Positions 56,228 to 64,000 of a DNA stretch of 64,000 nt are shown here, in pieces. The number at the start of each line of letters is the position of its first letter. The first letter of the stretch is position 1. The stretch is from Rufibacter hautae (GTDB lineage Bacteria; Bacteroidota; Bacteroidia; Cytophagales; Hymenobacteraceae), in the NCBI RefSeq assembly GCF_008271695.1, contig NZ_VKKY01000002.1, positions 806,001 through 870,000 on the forward strand. The letters run 5' to 3'. The notes under the pieces were generated by a model, which saw only the letters and a program-made list of their open reading frames with translations, was not told the DNA's origin and made no database searches. Both the position numbers and the translations under genes were made by a program.

Positions 56228-57817
56228 ATGGTACAGAATTTAACTAAACAAAAGGGAATCAGTTATTTAAGATGCTGCTGCCTTTGGCTTCTCACGTTTT
56301 TGTTTTTCCCAACCGCCCAGGCAGCACCAACTTCTGCGGATTCCACCGTGATGGTGGCGGCTGGCAAGCATTACCTCAGAAGTGGGTTCCATAGGTTTTG
56401 GTGGGGCAAGCATTACCGCAAAGTGTGGGCTGAGCCAGTAGCCGCTCCCTACTTCTGGATAAGCCAGTTTCAGGGTGGGGTAATGCCTTTGAAGGAAGGA
56501 GGGAGTTTCCAGACGAAGAACCTGCGCCTCGTGGATTCCGCCGGCCGTGAATACGTGCTGCGCTCGGTAGACAAAGACCCATCAAAGGCCTTGCCCAAAA
56601 ACCTGCAGAAGACGTTTATAGCCAAGCTCATGCGCGATCAGACCAGCGTGATCCATCCTTATGGAGCCTTCATTGTGCCGGCGCTGGCCCAAGCCGCTGG
56701 CGTGTATCATACTAATCCAAGGTTGGTGTACATCGCGGATGACCCTGCCTTAGGTGAATTCAGGAAAGATTTTGCCCACATGCTGGCCTTGTTAGAAGAG
56801 CGACCGGATGGCAATTGGGAGAACCAGCAGAGTTTCGGGAAACCGCAGAACATCTTAAGCTCCAGAAACGCTTTTCAGGAACTGATCAAAAGTTCGGACT
56901 ACCAGGTGGACCGCCAACGGTATCTTCTGTCCAGGTTGTTTGATATGTGGCTCAGCGATTGGAGCCGGCGCGAGGACCAGTGGCGCTGGTCAGTATTCAA
57001 GAAAGGCGAAGTAACAGAACTGGCTCCTATTCCGCGTGACCGGGACCATGCTTTCTTTAAATTCAATGACGGGGCTTTAACAAAGTTGGTAAGCGTTATT
57101 AAGCCCAATTACCAAAGTTTCGATAAAACCATAAAGGAGCGGAATGTGAAAGGGCTCATCAGAAGCTCCTCGCAGATGGATGGTTTCTTCCTGGGCTATT
57201 TAACCCAAGACGATTTCCAAAAAGCGGCCCTGAAGCTGCAGGAAAACCTGACGGATCAAGTGATTGAAAAGGCGCTGCAAGGTTGGTCTCCGCAAATCAG
57301 GGAATTGTCTTCCCAGGAGTTTGGCGCCAAATTGAAATCGCGGCGGGATGACCTGCCTAAAGCCGCTGCTACCTTTTACCGAATCTTGAACCAAGAAGTG
57401 TTGCTGCCCGGCACCGATGCTCCAGATTCGTTCCAGTTGAATTTCAGGGAAGACGGCAGTTTGCTGGTGCAGCACTTTGCCGTGCATAAAAACAAAAAGC
57501 GAACCCTTATCCATGAAAAGGTTTTCCTGCCATCAGAGACTAAGAAGCTTTCCATCTTTGGCCTTGGAGACGAAGATACGTTTGTGCTGCAGGGCAAAGG
57601 GAATAACAAGATAATGGTGCAGCTGTACGGCGGGGAAGGAACCGATGGGCTCTCTGCCAACCCTTCTTTTCAGCTCAGCGGCCAGAAGATCCTCTTGTTT
57701 GATGAGGAAGACGGCAACGATTACCCGAAGACCAAAGGCGTGGAGCGCGAGGAGTACACCCCAGCCGCGCAGGAGTTCAACGGAACCGGATGGCTACTGA
57801 GGCACCGTCTGCATTAA
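56228..57817 (+). CDS. Secreted paralogue of the kinase-like protein, altered DxDRH motif
   Basis: A 529-residue protein with a cleavable signal peptide (ends PTAQA) rather than a lipobox. It is collinear with the protein encoded at 54480-56072: GKHYRKVWAEP, REYVLRSVDKDP, LMRDQTSVIHPYGA and PIPRDRDHAFFKFND are shared. The catalytic-like segment reads DWSRREDQW (244-252), so Asp and His of DWDRHEGQW are Ser246 and Arg248, while DRDHAFF (271-277) is kept. If the family are kinases, this copy may be a regulatory pseudokinase. It is transcribed divergently across 155 bases. Confidence 0.7.
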   Translation: MVQNLTKQKGISYLRCCCLWLLTFLFFPTAQAAPTSADSTVMVAAGKHYLRSGFHRFWWGKHYRKVWAEPVAAPYFWISQFQGGVMPLKEGGSFQTKNLRLVDSAGREYVLRSVDKDPSKALPKNLQKTFIAKLMRDQTSVIHPYGAFIVPALAQAAGVYHTNPRLVYIADDPALGEFRKDFAHMLALLEERPDGNWENQQSFGKPQNILSSRNAFQELIKSSDYQVDRQRYLLSRLFDMWLSDWSRREDQWRWSVFKKGEVTELAPIPRDRDHAFFKFNDGALTKLVSVIKPNYQSFDKTIKERNVKGLIRSSSQMDGFFLGYLTQDDFQKAALKLQENLTDQVIEKALQGWSPQIRELSSQEFGAKLKSRRDDLPKAAATFYRILNQEVLLPGTDAPDSFQLNFREDGSLLVQHFAVHKNKKRTLIHEKVFLPSETKKLSIFGLGDEDTFVLQGKGNNKIMVQLYGGEGTDGLSANPSFQLSGQKILLFDEEDGNDYPKTKGVEREEYTPAAQEFNGTGWLLRHRLH

Positions 57818-57822
57818 GGTTC

Positions 57823-57857
57823 GTTTAGGAACTGTTTTCAAGAAAACAGGCTTAAAT
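57823..57857. repeat. Dispersed palindrome copy at the end of two convergent genes
   Basis: GTTTAGGAACTGTTTTC-AA-GAAAACAGGCTTAAAT, with a near-perfect core. It begins 5 bases after the stop of the kinase-like gene and contains the stop codon of the exonuclease gene (57852-57854). Confidence 0.8.
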
Positions 57858-59273
57858 CGCGGCGTTAACATCTTCTGAAAACACCAGAACTTTGTCCTGA
57901 TGTTTCGTGCGCATGTAGCCTCTGATGATCTGCTGCGTGTCTTTGTTGTCATTGTAGTACTTGATCACGCCTTTGAAATCCTCCAGAGAACTGGCGCTGA
58001 ACGACTCATCAAAATACCCGAAGCCCAGGTAACGGCCATTGTCTACCACCACCACTGACTTCTCCTCGGGGCTGCGGCCCTTCCCGATGATGACGAATGT
58101 ATCGTAGTCGTACTTGAACGCGTCAATAGACTCAATCACGCGCTGGTTGTAGTCCTCCGGCGATTCTTTGCCCACGCAGGCGCCTTTGCATTGGTGTACC
58201 TGGTAATCAAAGCAAGGACCATTGGATTTGTACAGGTCGCACAGTTTCTGGCAGAGGTTGTACTTGGCCACGCGGTTGTAAAGAAAGTTCTTCGCCTGGA
58301 ACTGATTGGACATGGTGAGCAGCGGCGGAACCTCGGTCTTGGCCTTCTGGAAGGTGAGCCGCAGGTAGCCTTCCTGATCGTAGTAAGAATAAATGCCCGA
58401 GTGGTACACGCTTCGGCGCTGGGCGCGGTTGTAGAAAGGCTTCCGCTTCTTGATCTCATCAGACTCAAAAAGCAAAGCCACTAACTCACTGCCCGTGCGC
58501 TCATAGGTAATGCTGGCGATGCGGTTCTTGAACTCTATGGACTTCCGGCTCTTGAAATCAATGTTGAAGTGCTGGATGATGCGCTTCCGAATGCTCTTGC
58601 TTTTGCCCACGTAAATGATCTCGCCATTCTCGTCATGGAAGTAATAGACGCCAGCCTCCAGGGGCAAAGCATCTACCATGTCCCTGGAAATGGCCGGTGG
58701 CAGGAGCGAGGTTTTGATCTCCTTTGAGATGGAAGAGGTCTCCAGCAGTTTATCGTCTTGGGAGTCATTCACCTTTTTCTCATCGATTTTCAGCAAACGG
58801 TCAAAAAGGATGGCCGTGGCCTCGGCATCTCCTATGGCGCGGTGCCGCATCTGCAGCGGAATGTCAATGCTCTTGCAGAGTTTGCCCAAGCTGTAAGACG
58901 GAAGCCCCGGCATAAGTTTGCGGCTCAGTCGAACGGTGCACAGGGTCTTGCGCTGGAAAGTAAAGCCAAGGTCGGCAAACTCTTTCTTCACGAAGGAATA
59001 ATCAAACCGCACGTTGTGGGCCACAAACACGTTGCCCTCGGTGATCTGCACAATCTGCTTGGCCACCTCATGGAATTTAGGCGCGTCTTTCACCATCTCA
59101 TCGGTGATGCCGGTAAGCTGCGAGATGAAGAAGGGAATAGGCCGGCCCGGGTTGATGAGGCTATGAAACTGGTCTACTACCTGGTTCCCGTCATGGATGA
59201 AAATCGCAATCTCGGTAATCCGATCTTCTGAGGGCTGACCACCGGTAGTCTCGATATCTATAATGGCGTACAC
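57852..59273 (-). CDS. Exonuclease (DnaQ-like) fused to a GIY-YIG domain
   Basis: A 473-residue protein. The N-terminal 3'-5' exonuclease domain (about 1-165) has Exo I IIDIETTGG, Exo II VAHNVRFDYSF and Exo III HRAIGDAEATA. A GIY-YIG domain (about 205-285) has GVYYFHDENGEIIYVGKSKS. The C-terminal part is UvrC/Cho-like, with two CxxxC-type pairs (CQKLCDLY, CKGACVG). This is a known DnaQ-Cho type fusion, probably in DNA repair as an alternative to UvrC. The start is GTG at 59273. Confidence 0.93.
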   Translation of the reverse strand: MYAIIDIETTGGQPSEDRITEIAIFIHDGNQVVDQFHSLINPGRPIPFFISQLTGITDEMVKDAPKFHEVAKQIVQITEGNVFVAHNVRFDYSFVKKEFADLGFTFQRKTLCTVRLSRKLMPGLPSYSLGKLCKSIDIPLQMRHRAIGDAEATAILFDRLLKIDEKKVNDSQDDKLLETSSISKEIKTSLLPPAISRDMVDALPLEAGVYYFHDENGEIIYVGKSKSIRKRIIQHFNIDFKSRKSIEFKNRIASITYERTGSELVALLFESDEIKKRKPFYNRAQRRSVYHSGIYSYYDQEGYLRLTFQKAKTEVPPLLTMSNQFQAKNFLYNRVAKYNLCQKLCDLYKSNGPCFDYQVHQCKGACVGKESPEDYNQRVIESIDAFKYDYDTFVIIGKGRSPEEKSVVVVDNGRYLGFGYFDESFSASSLEDFKGVIKYYNDNKDTQQIIRGYMRTKHQDKVLVFSEDVNAAI

Positions 59274-59382
59274 GCGCGGAGATTAAAGTAAAAGATAGTG
59301 CTAGGTACTAACTATATTAGTAGAACCAAGAAAATGCCAAGAACGTTTCATCTGATTTTTGGCACCGTTTTATAAAAACGAC

Positions 59383-59420
59383 GCAAAAAAGGGCAGCTTT
59401 ATGGAGCTGCCCTTTTTTGC
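59383..59420. terminator. Terminator after the DUF2383 gene
   Basis: GCAAAAAAGGGCAGCT (59383-59398) and AGCTGCCCTTTTTTGC (59405-59420) pair perfectly around TTATGG. Oligo-A/T ends fit both strands. Confidence 0.9.
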
Positions 59421-59436
59421 GATCTAAGCTTATGGC

Positions 59437-59907
59437 TTAATAAGCTTGTTTCAAAGTAGTGATGGTTTGTTTAGCGGCCTCAATTTCCTGCTTTTGACGC
59501 TGAATCAACGTTAACACGTTCACCGGCAAATCTTTGTCATTCAAGGCATTGTCATAGGCTTTTAGCGCCGCGGCATCACCGTTTTCGCATTCGCTCAAAA
59601 TGGCTTTGCTGTCATTGGCGCCGATCGCAGACTTCAGGTTGATCCAGCCGCGGTGTACCGCTCCGGCAGCCTGTAACGCTGCGCCCTCCAGGGTTGTTTT
59701 CTCGGTGGTGCTGCCACCCAGGCTTTGGGCTGTACTTTCCAGCTCGCTCACAAACGTGGCGCGCTGATGAGCCAACCGATGGAACTCCGATTTCATTTGT
59801 GGGTTGTCTACGGCATCGGCGGCGGTTTCGTAGCCTTTTCTGCCATCGCGGGCAGTTTCCACTAAATCATTCAAAGTGCTGATAACTTTGCTATTTACAT
59901 TATCCAT
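59437..59907 (-). CDS. PA2169/DUF2383 family four-helix bundle protein
   Basis: A 156-residue all-helical soluble protein of the ferritin-like DUF2383 type: VNSKVISTLNDLVETARDGRKGYETAA, FHRLAHQRATFVSELES, GDAAALKAYDNALND. The family is often stress-induced; its function is unresolved. A terminator follows 17 bases after the stop. Confidence 0.9.
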   Translation of the reverse strand: MDNVNSKVISTLNDLVETARDGRKGYETAADAVDNPQMKSEFHRLAHQRATFVSELESTAQSLGGSTTEKTTLEGAALQAAGAVHRGWINLKSAIGANDSKAILSECENGDAAALKAYDNALNDKDLPVNVLTLIQRQKQEIEAAKQTITTLKQAY

Positions 59908-60024
59908 AGTTTTATGTGTTAAATGGTACAGGTAGTAAGATTAACCCAGAACTGAAGTAAATGTTTGACATTCAACAAGTCTGGCTTGTGGTTTATACTT
60001 AACCCAGTACGCATAAGTTTCAGC

Positions 60025-60060
60025 GTTTATAGCCTGGTTTTCTGTAAACAGCTCCTAAAC
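60025..60060. repeat. Dispersed palindrome copy overlapping the transporter stop
   Basis: GTTTATAGCCTGGTTTTC-TG-TAAACAGCTCCTAAAC. The stop codon of the AI-2E family gene (60055-60057) is in the right arm. Confidence 0.75.
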
Positions 60061-61167
60061 AGGGCCCTTCACCTGGTTCCGTCGGCTTTTGAGGCGCTTC
60101 AGAAGTCGGTTCTCGGCAGGTCCCTGGTTGATGTCGTTCAGCAGGAAGCCAAACGGTTGCAGGGGCTCATAGGCGTCAAAAATCACCTTCAGGATGGCGA
60201 TGATGGGAATAGACAAAATCATGCCCGGCGCTCCCCAGATCTCGCCGCCCAATATCAACGCCACAATAGCGGCAAACGGGTTGATGCTTACCTTAGAACC
60301 TACCACAAATGGCGTAATGAAATTGCCCTCCAGGAACTGGACAAAAGCAAATATCCCGATCACGATGAGCATTTGCCCGGCCGAGCCAGTGTTCACAAAC
60401 ACAAAAAGCGCTGGAAACAAAGCCCCGATCAAGATGCCTATATAGGGAATGACAGTAAGGATGGCCGCCATCACCCCGAAGAAAATAGCGAATTCCACGC
60501 CCATGATGAGCAACCCAACGGAGTTGAGCACCGATACCACACAGATCACAATTAACAAACCCGAAAGATAACCCTGCACCACCCGCTGAATATTGTCTAC
60601 CGTCTCCATCAGCGGCTCGCGCCGATCTCTGGTGATGAACTGAAACATGAACTGCCGCAGGTGATCTCGGTAGTACAGCATACAGAACACATAGATGGGA
60701 ATCAACGACAGCACAGTAAGCGCCCCGGTAGTGAGGGAAATGGTGCTGCCCAGAAAAGCGGTGCCCGTCTGGGTCACGTTGCCCAAGGCTTTCTGCAGGA
60801 ACTCACTTTTGTTTGTGGGCTTAATCCCGAACCGCTCATACAAAAAGGACTGGAACTTAGCGATTAGACCGCTCAACTTGCTGTTGATCTCAGTGAGCTC
60901 AGAGGAGAAGTTGGCTACCTGCGAGGAGAGAAACCAAATCAACATGCCCAAAATCAGGATAACCACCACCAGGGAAATGACGATGGAAATAGCCCTGGGA
61001 AGTCGTCTTTCCAGACCCCGGGCCATAGGCAGCAGCAGCAGGGCGAAAAGAGCCGCAAAGCAAATGGGGATGAGCACCGGTGAGAAGGTCTGCAAGAAAT
61101 GCAGAAGCAGGAACAGCCCTAGCAGGATCACGGTGTACTTAAAATAGGAGGGTAGTTTTATTTCCAT
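60055..61167 (-). CDS. AI-2E family transporter (PerM-like)
   Basis: A 370-residue membrane protein from the ATG at 61167 (a frame to 61200 adds residues with no conservation). Paired hydrophobic helices at the N-terminus, a soluble mid-section with coiled helices (SSELTEINSKLSGLIAKF), and four or so C-terminal helices with LIPIYVFCMLYYRDHL and the GGEIWGAPGMILSIPIIAI motif. Family members include putative quorum-signal and Na+/H+ exporters; substrate unknown. Confidence 0.9.
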   Translation of the reverse strand: MEIKLPSYFKYTVILLGLFLLLHFLQTFSPVLIPICFAALFALLLLPMARGLERRLPRAISIVISLVVVILILGMLIWFLSSQVANFSSELTEINSKLSGLIAKFQSFLYERFGIKPTNKSEFLQKALGNVTQTGTAFLGSTISLTTGALTVLSLIPIYVFCMLYYRDHLRQFMFQFITRDRREPLMETVDNIQRVVQGYLSGLLIVICVVSVLNSVGLLIMGVEFAIFFGVMAAILTVIPYIGILIGALFPALFVFVNTGSAGQMLIVIGIFAFVQFLEGNFITPFVVGSKVSINPFAAIVALILGGEIWGAPGMILSIPIIAILKVIFDAYEPLQPFGFLLNDINQGPAENRLLKRLKSRRNQVKGPV

Positions 61168-61492
61168 GGTTTTATTTCTGAGGAGTGAAAGGTTAAACAA
61201 ATATTATTTGATAAAGCTAAAAATATTAGTATTTCAAATAATTGTCTATCAGTTTATTGGGTATTTGGCTAAAAATATAAGCAAAATCCAGGGTCTTAAA
61301 TGAACTGCGAAGCACTATATTTGGTTACAGATAAATAGAAAACTTGATTTTTGGTAAAGTTTAACAGCCTTAAAACAGACCTTGATTTTAGACCGGTTTC
61401 TGCATTAAAATTGCTGTTTCGGGCTTTTGATGTCAAAGTACACGCAAATTTTCTTTTATTTTACCTTATTCTACTAAACCCTTAAGTTCCCC
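61168..61492. other. Divergent intergenic region before parE
   Basis: AT-rich with a weak element copy around 61370-61420 (CCTTAAAACAGACC...TTTTAGACCGG). It must carry the parE promoter; TACCTTAT at 61462-61469 is a weak match. Confidence 0.4.
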
Positions 61493-63364
61493 ATGGCTGA
61501 ACTGACTGATGTTACCTACAACGAGGATAGTATACGTTCGCTTGACTGGCGTGAACACATCCGGCTGCGCCCGGGTATGTACATTGGCAAGTTAGGTGAT
61601 GGTTCCTCTCCCGATGATGGGATTTACATTCTTGTGAAAGAGGTGATTGACAACTCCATTGATGAGCACATGATGGGGCATGGTCGCACGATTGAAGTAA
61701 AGATTTCTGACCACAAAGTAGTGGTCCGCGACTACGGACGTGGTATTCCGCTGGGCAAGGTGATTGACTGCGTGAGCAAGATCAACACCGGTGGTAAGTA
61801 TGACAGCCGCGCCTTCCAGAAATCGGTAGGTCTGAACGGGGTAGGTACCAAGGCGGTGAATGCTTTGTCCTCCAGCTTCAGAATCCAATCGGTGCGCGAC
61901 GGCAAAACCAAGGTAGCTGAGTTTGAGCGCGGCGAATTGGTGAACGATGAACCGCTGCAGGATTCCAACCAGCGCAATGGTACCACTACCGTCTTTGTGC
62001 CAGATGACACTATTTTCAAAAATTACCACTTCATTCCGGAGTTCTTGGAAAACCAGATCTGGAACTACGTGTACCTCAACGCCGGCCTTACTATACATTT
62101 CAACGGACAGAAGTATTTGTCTGAGAATGGCCTCAAAGACCTGTTGAGCCGCAAGATTGCCGAGGAAAGCATGCGTTACCCGATCATCCACCTGAAAGGG
62201 GATGATATTGAGCTGGCATTGACCCACGGCAATGATTACGGTGAAGAATATTATTCCTTCGTGAATGGTCAGTACACTACCCAAGGCGGTACGCACTTAG
62301 CGGCCTTCCGCGAAGCCGTGGTAAAAACCGTGCGCGAGTTCTATAAGAAAGACTACGATGCCACTGATATCAGGGGTTCTATTGTAGGTGCCGTGGCCAT
62401 TCGCGTTCAGGAGCCGGTTTTCGAAAGTCAGACCAAAACCAAGTTGGGCTCCATCAACGTGGCGCACGAAGGGCCAACCGTACGGAATTTCGTGAACGAT
62501 TTCGTGAAGGAGCACCTTGACAATTACCTGCACAAGAACCCTTCTGTAGCGGATGCCCTGCGCAAACGCATTGAGCAGAGCGAGCGCGAGCGCAAGGACA
62601 TGGCGGGTATCAAAAAGCTGGCTAACCAACGTGCGAAGAAAGCGAATCTGCACAACAAGAAACTGCGTGACTGCCGCTTCCACTTCGGTGAAAGCAAAGA
62701 ACTGGAGAAAGAGGCGTTGACCACCTTGTTTATCACGGAGGGGGACTCTGCTTCGGGTTCTATTACTAAGTCTAGAAACGTGGAGTTGGAGGCGGTATTC
62801 TCCTTAAGAGGTAAGCCTTTGAACTGCTTCGGGTTGAAGAAGAAGGTAGTGTACGAGAACGAGGAGTTCAACCTATTGCAGCACGCCTTGAACATTGAGG
62901 AAGGCTTGGAAGGTCTGCGCTACAACCGCGTGGTGGTCGCAACCGATGCTGATGTAGATGGCATGCACATTCGCTTGCTACTCATGACGTTTTTCCTGCA
63001 GTTTTTCCCAGATCTGGTCAAAAACGGCCACCTGTACATTCTGGAAACACCGCTGTTCCGGGTACGGAATAAGAAGGAGACCATCTATTGCTACAATGAG
63101 CAGGAGAAGCAGAACGCCATGCGCAAGTTGGGCAAGAACCATGAGATCACCCGTTTCAAAGGATTGGGCGAGATCTCGCCGGAAGAGTTCGGGAAGTTCA
63201 TCGGAGACAACATCCGTCTGGAGCCGGTGATCATGGGTAAGACCGAGCAAAACATCCAGAAGGTCTTGTCTTACTTCATGGGCAAGAACACGCCGGAGCG
63301 GCAACAGTTTATCATTGAGAATCTCAAGATTGAGAAAGATATAGTAGAGGAGGTATATGCTTAA
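61493..63364 (+). CDS. parE: DNA topoisomerase IV subunit B
   Basis: The ATPase subunit of topoisomerase IV, which decatenates chromosomes. A 623-residue protein: GHKL ATPase domain with [17 protein letters not shown] and [13 protein letters not shown]; transducer domain; TOPRIM with EGDSASG and the [10 protein letters not shown] metal site. The short length and the following parC support ParE rather than GyrB. Its stop overlaps the parC start by 8 bases. Confidence 0.96.
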   Translation: MAELTDVTYNEDSIRSLDWREHIRLRPGMYIGKLGDGSSPDDGIYILVKEVIDNSIDEHMMGHGRTIEVKISDHKVVVRDYGRGIPLGKVIDCVSKINTGGKYDSRAFQKSVGLNGVGTKAVNALSSSFRIQSVRDGKTKVAEFERGELVNDEPLQDSNQRNGTTTVFVPDDTIFKNYHFIPEFLENQIWNYVYLNAGLTIHFNGQKYLSENGLKDLLSRKIAEESMRYPIIHLKGDDIELALTHGNDYGEEYYSFVNGQYTTQGGTHLAAFREAVVKTVREFYKKDYDATDIRGSIVGAVAIRVQEPVFESQTKTKLGSINVAHEGPTVRNFVNDFVKEHLDNYLHKNPSVADALRKRIEQSERERKDMAGIKKLANQRAKKANLHNKKLRDCRFHFGESKELEKEALTTLFITEGDSASGSITKSRNVELEAVFSLRGKPLNCFGLKKKVVYENEEFNLLQHALNIEEGLEGLRYNRVVVATDADVDGMHIRLLLMTFFLQFFPDLVKNGHLYILETPLFRVRNKKETIYCYNEQEKQNAMRKLGKNHEITRFKGLGEISPEEFGKFIGDNIRLEPVIMGKTEQNIQKVLSYFMGKNTPERQQFIIENLKIEKDIVEEVYA

Positions 63365-64000
63365 CGAAGAATTGGAAAACGAGAACAACCTGGAACTAGA
63401 CGCGCAACTGGAAGGAGAGGAGACTATCCATGAGATAAGCTCTGTATCCGGACTGTACGAGAATTGGTTTCTGGACTACGCCTCCTATGTAATTCTGGAG
63501 CGGGCTGTTCCTGCTTTGGAAGACGGTTTCAAACCGGTGCAGCGCCGCATCATGCACGCCATGAAAGAAATGGACGATGGCCGTTTCAACAAAGTGGCGA
63601 ACGTGATTGGCCAGACCATGCAGTACCACCCGCACGGGGATGCTTCCATTGGCGATGCCATCGTAAACCTGGGCCAGAAAGACCTGCTCATTGAAACCCA
63701 GGGGAACTGGGGCGATGTGCGCACTGGCGACAGTGCGGCGGCCCCTCGATACATTGAGGCACGCCTCACCAAGTTTGCCCTGGATGTAGTCTTCAATGGC
63801 CAAACAACGGAGTGGCAACTAAGCTACGACGGACGTAAAAACGAGCCGGTGACGTTGCCGGTGAAATTTCCGCTGTTGCTTGCGCAAGGCGTGGAAGGGA
63901 TTGCCGTAGGCTTGTCTACCAAAATCATGCCCCACAACTTCCGGGAATTGATCAAAGGCTCTATTGACGTGCTCAAAGGCCGTAAAACCACCTTGTTGCC
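63357..64000 (+). CDS. parC: DNA topoisomerase IV subunit A, 5' part (runs off the window)
   Basis: The ATG at 63357 is within the last codons of parE (8-base overlap), so translation is coupled. The visible 214 codons start with an acidic leader (about residues 1-30), then [35 protein letters not shown]. The breakage-reunion domain follows with the active-site Tyr in [11 protein letters not shown]. The reading frame is open to the window edge, so the C-terminal domain is missing here. Confidence 0.94.
   Translation, partial: MLNEELENENNLELDAQLEGEETIHEISSVSGLYENWFLDYASYVILERAVPALEDGFKPVQRRIMHAMKEMDDGRFNKVANVIGQTMQYHPHGDASIGDAIVNLGQKDLLIETQGNWGDVRTGDSAAAPRYIEARLTKFALDVVFNGQTTEWQLSYDGRKNEPVTLPVKFPLLLAQGVEGIAVGLSTKIMPHNFRELIKGSIDVLKGRKTTLL

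Overview
The window is one continuous chromosomal stretch of a Bacteroidota bacterium, most likely a member of Cytophagales/Hymenobacteraceae (Rufibacter/Pontibacter-like). The family assignment is inference. It rests on a GH5 enzyme with a type IX secretion (Por) C-terminal sorting domain, many short-lipobox lipoproteins, DUF4199 and lmo0937-type small membrane proteins, several promoters with the Bacteroidota -7 consensus TAnnTTTG, weak Shine-Dalgarno sites, and a DnaE of the short second type. I see no rRNA, tRNA, CRISPR array, phage or insertion sequence. Most of the content looks like ordinary core and peripheral chromosome.

Layout. 0.1-3.1 kb: an accessory replicative/translesion polymerase. 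3.7-9.4 kb: two paralogous lipoprotein subtilases flanking a T9SS-secreted GH5 glycosidase. 9.4-10.4 kb: a gene-free island of palindromic repeats. 10.4-15.3 kb: a lipoprotein-like methyltransferase, an RluF-type pseudouridine synthase, a membrane protein, two cold-shock proteins and a GH43 glycosidase. 15.8-27.5 kb: a J-domain/coiled-coil protein, two soluble PAS histidine kinases, a quinone-oxidoreductase-like MDR, TruC, a class V aminotransferase and a VWA protein. 28-30 kb: MnmE and a thioredoxin-like protein. 30.5-36.5 kb: a metal ABC import locus (two permeases, one carrying a DtxR-like domain; ATPase; binding lipoprotein; MntR-type regulator) with fabH in front. A TTTAGG-N4-CCTAAA operator and a TATATTTG promoter element lie upstream of fabH. 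36.5-50 kb: glycosyltransferase, dapD, 3-hydroxyacyl-CoA dehydrogenase, tandem lmo0937 proteins, ABC-F protein, envelope proteins (L,D-transpeptidase, MtgA), a lipid kinase and a phosphoesterase. 50-58 kb: App1-type phosphatase, M48 protease, topoisomerase IB, GNAT, and a divergent pair of about 530-residue secreted proteins with a kinase-like DxDRH...DRDxAFF pattern. 58-64 kb: exonuclease/GIY-YIG fusion, DUF2383 protein, AI-2E family transporter, parE and the start of parC.

Running through the whole window is a dispersed imperfect palindrome, roughly GTTTTAGGGCCTGTTTTC-n-GAAAACAGGCCCTAAAAC. About a dozen or more copies lie between genes, often overlapping a stop codon and in one case supplying a start codon. 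The strongest leads for new biology are this element family, the divergent kinase-like pair (one copy with altered catalytic residues), the permease-DtxR fusion in a MntR-box-controlled operon headed by fabH, the asymmetric ABC-F protein, and the lipobox-bearing methyltransferase. All coordinates and motifs were read by eye. Family names rest on recognised motifs and remembered homologues, not on database searches.
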